In this document: in pieces, positions 53,162 to 60,789 of the stretch
Layout: each line of letters opens with the position of its first letter
How positions within the stretch are numbered: the stretch's first letter is position 1
NCBI RefSeq assembly: GCF_019977355.1
Contig: NZ_AP024655.1
Span: 2,356,001 to 2,420,000, forward strand
Source: Arthrobacter sp. NicSoilB8
GTDB taxonomy: Bacteria > Actinomycetota > Actinomycetes > Actinomycetales > Micrococcaceae
DNA: 64,000 nt
Direction of reading: 5' to 3'
Position numbers and translations under genes: made by a program
The notes under the pieces: model-generated
What the model was told of the DNA's origin: nothing
Databases searched by the model: none
Seen by the model: only the letters and a program-made list of their open reading frames with translations

Positions 53162-53195
53162 CCCGGCAGTGCCGCCGTGCGGCGGCACTGCCGGG
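53162..53195. repeat. Perfect 15-base-pair GC-rich hairpin
   Basis: CCCGGCAGTGCCGCC (53162-53176) pairs fully with GGCGGCACTGCCGGG (53181-53195) across a 4-base loop. It lies between two divergent genes, so it does not end either one, and no T-run follows. It could be a protein-binding dyad, a leader structure or a small mobile repeat. Confidence 0.85.
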
Positions 53196-53331
53196 CCGGA
53201 GGTGACTTTAGGCCCTTGGCACCCGTCGGACCCGGGCGGAAGCTGAGGCGTACACCGCGAGCCGCAGGTCTGCGCATCTCACAGGTCCGCGCATTGCACA
53301 GATCTACGGGGTAGAGGTCCACGGGAGCGCC

Positions 53332-54714
53332 ATGAAACAGCAGCAGCCGAGCCTGAAGTTCCTGGGTGCCACCGACACCGTGACCGGTTCCCGCTACCTG
53401 ATAGACGCCGGCGGCAGGCGCGTGCTGGTGGACTGCGGGCTCTTCCAGGGCTACAAGCGCAGCCGCGAGCGCAATCGGATACCGTTCCCGGTGCCACCCC
53501 GGTCCATCGACGCCGTGGTCCTGACCCATGCGCACCTGGACCACACAGGTTACGTGCCCGCCCTGGTCAGGGACGGGTTTGACGGCCCCGTCTACGCCAC
53601 GGACGGCACCACAGATCTCTGCAAACTCATCCTGCCGGACAGCGGCCACCTGCAGGAGGAGGAAGCCCGGTACGCCTCGCATCGGGGCTCCTCCGCGCAC
53701 GATCCTGCGCTGCCGCTCTACACGGCGGCCGACGCCGTGGCGTCCCTCAACAGCTTCAAGGTGTGCGGGTTTGACGATCCCCTTGATCTGGGCGGGGGCC
53801 TGGAACTGACGTTCGTGCCCGCCGGGCACATCCTTGGCGCCGCCCAGGTCCATGTGCGGCTCGGCTCCCATTCCGTACATTTCACCGGAGACCTGGGCCG
53901 TGCCGATGATCCCTTCATGTATCCGCCCCGGCCGCTCGGCGAAACGGGCGTCCTGGTGACCGAGTCCACCTACGGCAACAGGAAACACTCCACCGAGGAT
54001 CCGGAGAAGCAGCTGGGGGAGATCATCAACCGTGTCGCGAAGCGCGGCGGGGTCATCATGTTCGCCGCGTTCGCCGTCGGGCGGGCCGAAACGCTCATGC
54101 TGTACCTGTCCCGGCTCGTCCGAAAGAACGCGATTCCGCGCATCCCGGTATACCTGAACAGCCCCATGGCGATCGATGCCTCGGAAATGTACCAGCGCCA
54201 CCCCGAAGAACACCGGCTCAAGCCGGAGGAATACACGCAAATGTACAAGCTGGCCAAGCTCACCCGCACCGTGGACGAGTCCAAACTGCTGAACCTGCGC
54301 GGGGGACCCATGATCATCATCTCGGCCAGCGGCATGCTGACCGGCGGACGGATCCTGCACCACGTCGCGGCCTACGGCCCCGACCCGAAAAACGCCATCA
54401 TCCTCAGCGGCTACCAGGCCGGCGGCACCAGGGGGGCCACCCTGGCCGCCGGCGAACGCGAACTGCGCATCTACGGGGAGGACGTCTCGGTGCGGGCGGA
54501 AGTGATCCAAATGGAAAGCCTGTCCGCGCATGCCGACGCCGACGGCATCATTGCGTGGATGAGAGCGGCAGCAAAGGAGCCCCGCATGACCTACATCACG
54601 CACGGCGACCCCGACGCGTCCGATGCCCTGCGTATCCGGATCAAACGCGAGCTCGGCTGGCGGGCCCGGGTTCCCGAGCATTTGGAGACGATCGACATTG
54701 AGGATCCGCGATGA
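53332..54714 (+). CDS. Metallo-beta-lactamase RNase-like protein (CPSF/Ysh1-type)
   Basis: The 460-residue protein has the zinc motif HAHLDHTG near residue 66, GHILGAAQV, HFTGDLGR, a beta-CASP region (PVYLNSPMAIDASEM, ISASGMLTGGRI) and a C-terminal SLSAHADADG with THGDPDA. This layout matches CPSF73-like nucleases with a KH-less RNA-metabolism domain. It probably trims or degrades RNA in the cytoplasm. The stop overlaps the start of the erythromycin-esterase-like gene (ATGA), so the two are co-expressed. Confidence 0.92.
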   Translation: MKQQQPSLKFLGATDTVTGSRYLIDAGGRRVLVDCGLFQGYKRSRERNRIPFPVPPRSIDAVVLTHAHLDHTGYVPALVRDGFDGPVYATDGTTDLCKLILPDSGHLQEEEARYASHRGSSAHDPALPLYTAADAVASLNSFKVCGFDDPLDLGGGLELTFVPAGHILGAAQVHVRLGSHSVHFTGDLGRADDPFMYPPRPLGETGVLVTESTYGNRKHSTEDPEKQLGEIINRVAKRGGVIMFAAFAVGRAETLMLYLSRLVRKNAIPRIPVYLNSPMAIDASEMYQRHPEEHRLKPEEYTQMYKLAKLTRTVDESKLLNLRGGPMIIISASGMLTGGRILHHVAAYGPDPKNAIILSGYQAGGTRGATLAAGERELRIYGEDVSVRAEVIQMESLSAHADADGIIAWMRAAAKEPRMTYITHGDPDASDALRIRIKRELGWRARVPEHLETIDIEDPR

Positions 54715-56027
54715 ACCCCGGCGCCGTCACCCGGACCTCCGTACTGAAGGAGATCCATGATCTAGCCCGGCCGCTGAAAAGCGACCGGGACCTCAACGGG
54801 CTGGTGCGGCGGGCTGCCGACTGCCGGTTTGTCGCCATCGGGGAGGCGTCCCACGGAACGCACGAGTTCTACACCTGGCGCGACACCCTCAGCCGGCGGC
54901 TGATCGCAGAGGAGGGCTACACCTGGATCGGGGTGGAAGGCGACTGGCCCGACTGCTGGCGCATCAACCGGTGGGTCCGCGGCCAGGACGGGAAGGACCA
55001 GGGGGTCCACGCCCTGCTGGCCGGCTTCGAACGCTGGCCGACCTGGATGTGGGCCAACGAGGAAGTCGCGGCCTTCCTGGACTGGCTGCGCACCTGGAAC
55101 GCGGCGCGGCCCATGGACAAGCGCGTGGGCTTCTACGGACTGGACGTCTACTCCCTCTGGGACTCGCTGCGGGAAATCATCAGCTGGCTGCAGGAGAACG
55201 TCCCCGACGCCGTGCCGGCGGCCATGCGTGCCTGGCAGTGCTTCCTGCCGCATCACGAGGACCCGCACCAGTACGCGTGGAGCACACGGCTGGTGCCGCA
55301 GTCCTGCGAGGCCGACGTCGTGGCCCTCCTCACCGAGGTCAGGAACCGGGTCTTCAGTCCCGGCCCCCACGACGAGGACGCCTTCGACGCCGTCCAAAAC
55401 GCCGAAGTGGCGGCCAACGCCGAGCATTACTACCGCATCATGGTCCGCGGCGACCGGCAGTCCTGGAACGTCCGCGACCATCACATGGCGGACACCATCG
55501 ACCGGGTCAGCAGGCACCTCGGCCCGGCGTCGAAGGGCCTGATCTGGGAGCACAACACGCACGTCGGGGATGCGCGGGCCACCGACATGGCGCAGGACGG
55601 CCTGGTCAATGTGGGACAGCTGCTGCGCGAACGTCATGCAGGTGAAGGGGTGCTGCTGGTCGGCTTCGCGGCGCACCGGGGATCCGTGGTTGCCGCCGAC
55701 GCGTGGGGGCGCCCGGAGCGCATCCTGACGGTGCCGGAAGCGCGCCCGGGCAGCCACGAGGACTTCTTGCACCAGGCCCTCGGCGTGCCGTCCGTGCTGG
55801 AGTTCGGTGACGACAGAACCGGGCCGTGGCTCTCGACCTGGCTCGGGCACCGGGCGATCGGCGTCGTGTACCACCCGGAGCGGGAAGCCGGGAACTACGT
55901 TCCGACCCGGATGGGGGAGCGCTACGATGCGCTGATCTGGCTTGAACATACCGCCGCGCTGAGGCCGGTGCATCATGAGGGGCCGCCCCGGGAACCGGAA
56001 CTGGAAACCGAGCCCACAGGCTTCTAG
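54711..56027 (+). CDS. Erythromycin esterase family protein
   Basis: The 438-residue protein shows the family motifs IGEASHGTHEFYTWR near residue 43, GVEGDWPDCWRINRW near 74 and WEHNTHVGDARATDM near 281, with conserved Glu and His residues expected in the active site. True Ere enzymes open macrolide lactones, but this broad actinobacterial group is often of unknown substrate. Pairing with an RNase-like gene, and a UspA gene downstream, suggests stress rather than antibiotic resistance. Confidence 0.87.
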   Translation: MNPGAVTRTSVLKEIHDLARPLKSDRDLNGLVRRAADCRFVAIGEASHGTHEFYTWRDTLSRRLIAEEGYTWIGVEGDWPDCWRINRWVRGQDGKDQGVHALLAGFERWPTWMWANEEVAAFLDWLRTWNAARPMDKRVGFYGLDVYSLWDSLREIISWLQENVPDAVPAAMRAWQCFLPHHEDPHQYAWSTRLVPQSCEADVVALLTEVRNRVFSPGPHDEDAFDAVQNAEVAANAEHYYRIMVRGDRQSWNVRDHHMADTIDRVSRHLGPASKGLIWEHNTHVGDARATDMAQDGLVNVGQLLRERHAGEGVLLVGFAAHRGSVVAADAWGRPERILTVPEARPGSHEDFLHQALGVPSVLEFGDDRTGPWLSTWLGHRAIGVVYHPEREAGNYVPTRMGERYDALIWLEHTAALRPVHHEGPPREPELETEPTGF

Positions 56028-56090
56028 GCCGATGCGGCTCCCGTCGGGACAATGGCCTCTCCGCCGGGATCAGGGACAGCGTCGGGGCTA

Positions 56091-56150
56091 GGTGTGAGGC
56101 CAGGGTGTGAGGCCAGGGTGTGAGGCCAGGGCGCGAGGCCGGGGCGCGGC
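56091..56150 (+). repeat. 13-base tandem repeat, four to five copies
   Basis: Units of the form GGTGTGAGGCCAG recur with a 13-base period. The first three are nearly identical and the last diverge toward GGCGCGAGGCC. The array lies between the esterase-like and uspA genes and is a likely slippage site. Confidence 0.85.
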
Positions 56151-56171
56151 GATGGAGGGCAAGTGAGGGGC

Positions 56172-56200
56172 TTAAGGCCCTAAGCCTGCCTTTGGCAGGC
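56172..56200. promoter_or_regulatory. Paired inverted repeats upstream of uspA
   Basis: GCCTGCC (56184-56190) pairs perfectly with GGCAGGC (56194-56200) around TTT, and just before it GGCTTA pairs with TAAGCC around a short spacer. They end about 80 bases before the stress-protein start. They may be regulator sites or end the upstream transcript; there is no clear T-run. Confidence 0.5.
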
Positions 56201-56281
56201 GGAGCACACTGAAGTGTCAGGGGACTTGTCAGGTTACGCGGTGCGTGGCCATCACTCCACTTCGGAAGAGCGGGATTCAGA

Positions 56282-57151
56282 ATGAGTAAAGCAATCGTCG
56301 TCGGTATCAACGGGTCTGCGGGCAGCGACGCCGCAATGACCTGGGCCCTTCAGCGGGCGGCCCGGGACAAGCTTCCGGTCATCGCCGTCCACGCTGTGGA
56401 TGACCGCTGGATGTCCCCGGATTTCCAGTACCACGAGCTCATCCGGGAATCGGGGATGGAGCTGCTGCAAAAAGCGCAGACGAGTGCAGGCGAGCAGGCC
56501 CCGGACGTCAAGGTCGACATCCAGCTCCGCCATGGCAGCGGCGGCTCCGTGCTGCGGGAGGTCTCCAAAGAGGCAACCATGATCGTGGTTGGCGGGCATG
56601 AGAAGCGCCGGATCGACGGCGGCCCCATGACGGACCGCGCCCTGCAGGTCGTCGCCGCTTCGGAATGCCCGGTCGCCGTCGTGCCGGCGAAACCTGGCGC
56701 CGCAGCCAAAGGCGTGGTGGTCGGCGTCGACGGCTCTGAGGAGTCGCTGCAAGCCGTCGCGTTCGCGGCCGCAGAAGCCGACCTGGGCGGGGACGAACTC
56801 AGCGTGGTCCTCGCGTTCAAGAGCCCCGCTCGGTGGGTGGAGAAGCAACTGCCCTCCAGCGGCCTGGCCGAGAGCATTGTGGAAGAGAACCGGATTGTGC
56901 TCGCCGAATCGGTGGCCGGACTCGGCGACAAATATCCCGACCTCGTCGTCCATCAGCGACTTGAGACGAACACCGAACCGGCAAAGGCCCTCGTGGACAT
57001 CGCTGCGGATGCCAGGCTGCTGGTGATCGGAAGCCGCGGGCGCGGCGGATTCTCCCGGACAGTGCTCGGCTCTACGGCTCACGCTGTCCTGCTGAACGTG
57101 CCGTGCCCCACTATCGTCACGCGGGTGCACAAGGTCAAGCACCAGGACTGA
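56282..57151 (+). CDS. Tandem-domain universal stress protein
   Basis: The 289-residue protein has two UspA domains. The second has the ATP-binding motif IGSRGRGGFSRTVLGSTAHAV near 245-270 in GxxGxxxxxxxGS form. The first is degenerate (VGGHEKRRIDGG). In actinobacteria two-domain Usps are induced by low oxygen and starvation and bind ATP or signalling nucleotides. The ATG at 56282 lies next to a GCGGGA-type site. A clear hairpin terminator follows the gene. Confidence 0.92.
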   Translation: MSKAIVVGINGSAGSDAAMTWALQRAARDKLPVIAVHAVDDRWMSPDFQYHELIRESGMELLQKAQTSAGEQAPDVKVDIQLRHGSGGSVLREVSKEATMIVVGGHEKRRIDGGPMTDRALQVVAASECPVAVVPAKPGAAAKGVVVGVDGSEESLQAVAFAAAEADLGGDELSVVLAFKSPARWVEKQLPSSGLAESIVEENRIVLAESVAGLGDKYPDLVVHQRLETNTEPAKALVDIAADARLLVIGSRGRGGFSRTVLGSTAHAVLLNVPCPTIVTRVHKVKHQD

Positions 57152-57198
57152 CCCCGGCAAGTGGTCCGTTGCCCCGGCAGGGCCCGTAATTGGCTGGG

Positions 57199-57222
57199 AA
57201 GCCCCCTTCGCGGAGGGGGCTT
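57199..57222 (+). terminator. Hairpin terminator after uspA
   Basis: AAGCCCCCT (57199-57207) pairs with AGGGGGCTT (57214-57222) around a 6-base loop, followed by a short T-containing tail. Its place 50 bases after uspA and before the next ribosome site fits intrinsic termination. Confidence 0.7.
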
Positions 57223-57255
57223 TCCGCCGCCGCCGGCGGGTGGGAGGATGTTGCC

Positions 57256-57942
57256 GTGGACCCCTTCTTCAATTTTGTCACCCACTTCTGGTGGCTCGTC
57301 TTCCCCATGAGCGGGCTGGTCGGCGGCTGGGCACGGTCCTGGTCCAAAGCCGCTGAGCGCCGGCACCGCCGCCGGGTGGAGCTCTATACGCTCAAGAACC
57401 AGGCGGCGCAGGCGGAGCAGGCCAGCCAGGCCGAGGTGCTGAACCTCATGAGGGCACACGACAGCGTCAACAGGCGCTGGCTGGACTACGAACTGGACGT
57501 GGGGAAGCTGATCGACTTTCCTGTGATGACCGACGTCCGGGAGCCCCTGACCGTGGGTTTCCTGCGGGCCAAGCGCGAGGCCGACGGCCTGCGCCCCGCC
57601 GCTCCCGGCGAGATCAGGACTGCCGGACGGCTCGCGGAGTACCGTGCCGCCGTCACCAGCTTCGAGCTCGCCTTCGACGTCGCCGAGCGGGAAGCCAAAC
57701 GGATCCGGGACAGCAAATTCACGGGCCCGGAACGCCAGCGCCTGGAAACGGCCCGGAAGCTCCTGAGGATCGCATCGGACGCAGCGGCGACTCCCGCCGA
57801 ACGGCAGACGGCCTACCGGCGCGCCCGCCGGGAACTCGACGGGCTTATCGTCCTGCCGGAGGCTACGCTCGCCGCGCTCGAGGACAAAATCGCCTCCATG
57901 CTCGACGCCGGTCCGGCCCCTGACGTGCGCCGGGTGGTCTAG
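57256..57942 (+). CDS. Membrane-anchored coiled-coil protein of unknown function
   Basis: The 228-residue protein starts with a hydrophobic stretch (FVTHFWWLVFPMSGLVGG, about 6-24) and continues as Ala/Arg/Glu-rich helices with coiled-coil character (for example QAAQAEQASQAEVLNLM). No named family is recognised. The GTG at 57256 is preferred because GGGAGG lies 8 bases upstream and the hydrophobic segment then begins at once. It stands alone between two hairpins. Confidence 0.65.
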   Translation: MDPFFNFVTHFWWLVFPMSGLVGGWARSWSKAAERRHRRRVELYTLKNQAAQAEQASQAEVLNLMRAHDSVNRRWLDYELDVGKLIDFPVMTDVREPLTVGFLRAKREADGLRPAAPGEIRTAGRLAEYRAAVTSFELAFDVAEREAKRIRDSKFTGPERQRLETARKLLRIASDAAATPAERQTAYRRARRELDGLIVLPEATLAALEDKIASMLDAGPAPDVRRVV

Positions 57943-57980
57943 CGTCCTGTGACCCGTGTCGCTCCGCCGCCATGAAAGCC

Positions 57981-57998
57981 GGCCCCCTGCGAGGGGCC
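57981..57998 (+). terminator. Possible hairpin terminator
   Basis: GGCCCC (57981-57986) pairs with GGGGCC (57993-57998) 39 bases after the preceding stop codon. There is no T-run, so termination strength is doubtful. The remaining bases to 58178 show no gene and must hold the transporter promoter. Confidence 0.45.
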
Positions 57999-58178
57999 CG
58001 CAAATTAGGGTCTTCCGGCATGTTTTGCCCTGCCGTCATTCCCACGTACCATCGATAAGGTTTCAAGCTGCTTTAGCGACCACTGCGCGTTCATCGGGAT
58101 AGGCATCAGATGGGCGCGGTGGCCTTGCGGCACCGGGGATGGAACTGCTGACCATGGACACTGCAGATTGGGCAACAG

Positions 58179-59384
58179 GTGGAAATCACCGTAATGGTGG
58201 TGCTAGTGATATTGCTGGCGCTGTTCTTCGACTTCACCAACGGATTTCACGACACCGCGAACGCCATGGCTACCCCCATCGCGACCGGTGCCATCAAACC
58301 GAAGACGGCAGTCGCCCTCGCGGCGGTGCTGAACCTCGTGGGGGCGTTCCTCTCCACGGAAGTCGCCAAGACCGTCTCGGGCGGCATCATCAAGGAGGGC
58401 GCGGACGGCGTCCAAATCACGCCGGACATCATCTTCGCCGGGCTAATGGGCGCCATCCTCTGGAACATGATCACCTGGCTTAAGGGCCTGCCCTCAAGTT
58501 CCTCCCATGCTCTCTTCGGCGGCCTGATCGGCGCCGCGATCGCCGGCATCGGCATTCACTCCGTCAACTTCGAGTCGCTCCTGCAGAAGGTCATTCTTCC
58601 CGCCGTGTTCGCGCCGATCATCGCCGGCGGCGTGGCCTACCTGTGCACGCGGCTGGCCTACGGACTGACCGCCCGCCACGACCCGGAAACGGGTGACAAA
58701 CTCACCCAGAAGCGCGGCGGATTCCGCACCGGCCAAGTCTTCACGTCCAGCCTCGTGGCCCTGGCCCACGGCACCAATGACGCCCAGAAGACCATGGGCA
58801 TCATCACCCTGGTCCTGATCTCCGCGGGGACCCAGCCCGCCGGCTCCGGCCCGCAGTGGTGGGTTATCACGGCCTGCGCCTTCGCGATTGCCATCGGCAC
58901 CTACGCCGGCGGCTGGCGGATCATCCGCACCATGGGCGCCGGACTCACCGAAGTGAAGCCCGCCCAGGGCTTCTCCGCCGAGAGCAGCACCGCGGCAGCC
59001 ATCCTGGCCTCATCGCACCTGGGCTTCGCCCTGTCCACCACCCAGGTGGCGTCAGGCTCGGTCATCGGCTCCGGCATGGGACGCCGCGGCACCACCGTGC
59101 GGTGGGGAACCGCGGGCCGGATTGCCACGGGATGGCTGTTCACGCTCCCGGCGGCCGGCATCGTCGGCGCGCTGACCACCATGCTCGTACAGACCGGCGT
59201 CGTCGGGGTGGTCATCGCGGCTGTGGCCGGCACCGCCGCAGTGGCCTATATGTTCGTCCACTCACGGAAATCCCATGTCGGGCACCACAACGCCGTCGAG
59301 ATCGAGGAAGTGGGCCAAGCCGTGCAATTCCGTAAGAAGAAGTCCGCCGCGAAGGCGATCAAGAATGGGGGTGCCCAGCGATGA
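58179..59384 (+). CDS. pitA: PiT-family inorganic phosphate transporter
   Basis: The 401-residue protein has about ten membrane helices and both PiT signature repeats: FDFTNGFHDTANAMATPIATGA near 13-34 and SLVALAHGTNDAQKTMGII near 190-208. It imports phosphate, usually as a metal-phosphate complex with protons. The GTG at 58179 places the first helix immediately after the start. The C-terminus is Lys-rich and cytoplasmic. The stop overlaps the following small membrane protein gene (ATGA). Confidence 0.93.
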   Translation: MEITVMVVLVILLALFFDFTNGFHDTANAMATPIATGAIKPKTAVALAAVLNLVGAFLSTEVAKTVSGGIIKEGADGVQITPDIIFAGLMGAILWNMITWLKGLPSSSSHALFGGLIGAAIAGIGIHSVNFESLLQKVILPAVFAPIIAGGVAYLCTRLAYGLTARHDPETGDKLTQKRGGFRTGQVFTSSLVALAHGTNDAQKTMGIITLVLISAGTQPAGSGPQWWVITACAFAIAIGTYAGGWRIIRTMGAGLTEVKPAQGFSAESSTAAAILASSHLGFALSTTQVASGSVIGSGMGRRGTTVRWGTAGRIATGWLFTLPAAGIVGALTTMLVQTGVVGVVIAAVAGTAAVAYMFVHSRKSHVGHHNAVEIEEVGQAVQFRKKKSAAKAIKNGGAQR

Positions 59385-59602
59385 AGTGGTTGGAACTTGT
59401 CAGCGTGGCGGGTGCCACCCTCGTGTCCGCAGTGACAGTCGTAGTGCTCTACTCCCTTGGTGTCCGGCTGACAGCCATCGCGGGCGACACCAAAAACTCT
59501 CCGGCGTCCTGGACCCGGCCAATGGCATACACGTGCTTCGCCGTGTGCGGCGCCGCGATCCTCTTCGGGCTCTACCTGATCATTCCGTACTTCCACAAAT
59601 AG
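59381..59602 (+). CDS. Small two-helix membrane protein paired with the phosphate transporter
   Basis: The 73-residue protein has two hydrophobic segments (LVSVAGATLVSAVTVVVLYSLG and TCFAVCGAAILFGLYLIIPYF, given approximately at 6-27 and 50-70) joined by a short polar loop. Small proteins of this form follow pit genes in Arthrobacter-type genomes. The ATG overlaps the pitA stop, so equal expression is expected. An accessory or regulatory role for transport is inferred. Confidence 0.75.
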   Translation: MKWLELVSVAGATLVSAVTVVVLYSLGVRLTAIAGDTKNSPASWTRPMAYTCFAVCGAAILFGLYLIIPYFHK

Positions 59603-59747
59603 GCTGAAGTTCCACACATGAGCTGAAGCTCCGCAAAGAGGCTCCGGACGCTTCTCCCCTCCGGGGTCGGTGTCCGGGCGTCCGTCTGTCCGGTGTCCGG
59701 GCATCCGGGGATGGGAACGCGGGGCCGCATTGGCTAGGCTGGGGTCC

Positions 59748-60299
59748 ATGGCGAGCTTTCAGTACTTCGTGGCATCCTCACTCGATGGCTTCATCGCCAC
59801 CGACGATGACAACCTTGCCTGGCTGCTCCAGTTTGACGGCTTTGAGGGCGGCCAGGACAGCTACGACGCGTTTCTCGCCGACGTCGGCTGCATCGTCATG
59901 GGCGGCGAGACCTACGCCTGGCTTCTCGCGCACGAACCGGGCGACTGGCCCTACCCGGGCACGCCCTGCTGGGTTTTCACCCACCACGAACACTCTGCCC
60001 CGAAGGGCGCCAACGTCACGTTCGTGCGCGGGGCCGTCCGCGAGTTCGTCGACGACCTCACGGAGGAAGCCGCCGGCCGGAACGTCTGGGTTGTGGGCGG
60101 GGGAGTCCTCGCAGCGCAATTCGCGGACGCGGGCCTGCTGGACGAACTGATCCTCTCGGTCATTCCCGTAGTGCTGGGCAGCGGCAAGCCGCTGCTGCCC
60201 ATGACGGGCCCGACGCCGCCGCTGGAGCTGACCTCGTCCCGGACCATGGGGCGCGGCATCGTGGAGTTGCGCTACCGCTTTCCCGGCCGCACCTCCTAG
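59748..60299 (+). CDS. Dihydrofolate-reductase-like protein (RibD C-terminal family)
   Basis: The 183-residue protein begins FQYFVASSLDGFIATDDDN, and contains VMGGETYAWLL and WVVGGGVLAAQFADAGLLDEL, the NADPH-binding features of the RibD_C/DfrA-like superfamily. It probably reduces a pterin or flavin precursor, but lone members are often of unknown substrate. The ATG at 59748 is followed at once by the first strand. It converges with the thioesterase gene. Confidence 0.87.
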   Translation: MASFQYFVASSLDGFIATDDDNLAWLLQFDGFEGGQDSYDAFLADVGCIVMGGETYAWLLAHEPGDWPYPGTPCWVFTHHEHSAPKGANVTFVRGAVREFVDDLTEEAAGRNVWVVGGGVLAAQFADAGLLDELILSVIPVVLGSGKPLLPMTGPTPPLELTSSRTMGRGIVELRYRFPGRTS

Positions 60300-60305
60300 C
60301 GTCTG

Positions 60306-60770
60306 CTAGGGCGCGATATCGCGGATCAGGTTCGTGATCCGGGCCGTGGAGAGCCGGCGGCCCCGCTCGTCCGTCATCACGATCTCGTGCGTCGTGAGGG
60401 TCCGGCCCAGGTGGATGGCCGTGCAGGTGCCGGTAACGGTGCCTTCGGAAATCGCCCGGTGGTGCGTCGCTCCGACCTCGATCCCCAGCGCCTGCCGGTG
60501 GGGACCCGCATGCAGGCCGGCGGCGAAGGAACCCAGGGTTTCGGCCAGGACCACGTGCGCCCCGCCGTGCAGGATGCCGGCAACCTGCGTGTTGCCCTCC
60601 ACCGGCATGGTGGCAACGGTCCGCTCCGGACTCATTTCCAGGAAGTGGATGCCCATCTTCACCACGAGGGCGCCGACGCCAAACTGGCCCAGCCAATCGT
60701 GCATGTCCTCGGGAACGCCGGCGGCTGTGAGCTCGGCCGCGTACGGGGCCGGCGTGAAATTGTCCATCAT
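60306..60770 (-). CDS. PaaI-type hotdog-fold thioesterase
   Basis: The 154-residue protein shows the PaaI pattern TQVAGILHGGAHVVLAETLGS, with the catalytic-region HGG and Glu, and GTCTAIHLGRTLTTHEIVM. Such enzymes hydrolyse aromatic or menaquinone-pathway acyl-CoA thioesters (DHNA-CoA thioesterase is one possibility in actinobacteria). Two adjacent ATGs (60770, 60767) are possible starts. It diverges from polA with only about 19 bases between starts, so promoters must overlap the genes. Confidence 0.87.
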   Translation of the reverse strand: MMDNFTPAPYAAELTAAGVPEDMHDWLGQFGVGALVVKMGIHFLEMSPERTVATMPVEGNTQVAGILHGGAHVVLAETLGSFAAGLHAGPHRQALGIEVGATHHRAISEGTVTGTCTAIHLGRTLTTHEIVMTDERGRRLSTARITNLIRDIAP

Positions 60771-60789
60771 GGGAACTAGGCTGGCACCT

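Noticed and set aside
53162..53195. Intrinsic terminator
   Set aside because: The hairpin lies upstream of both flanking genes and has no T-run, so it is listed as an inverted repeat only.
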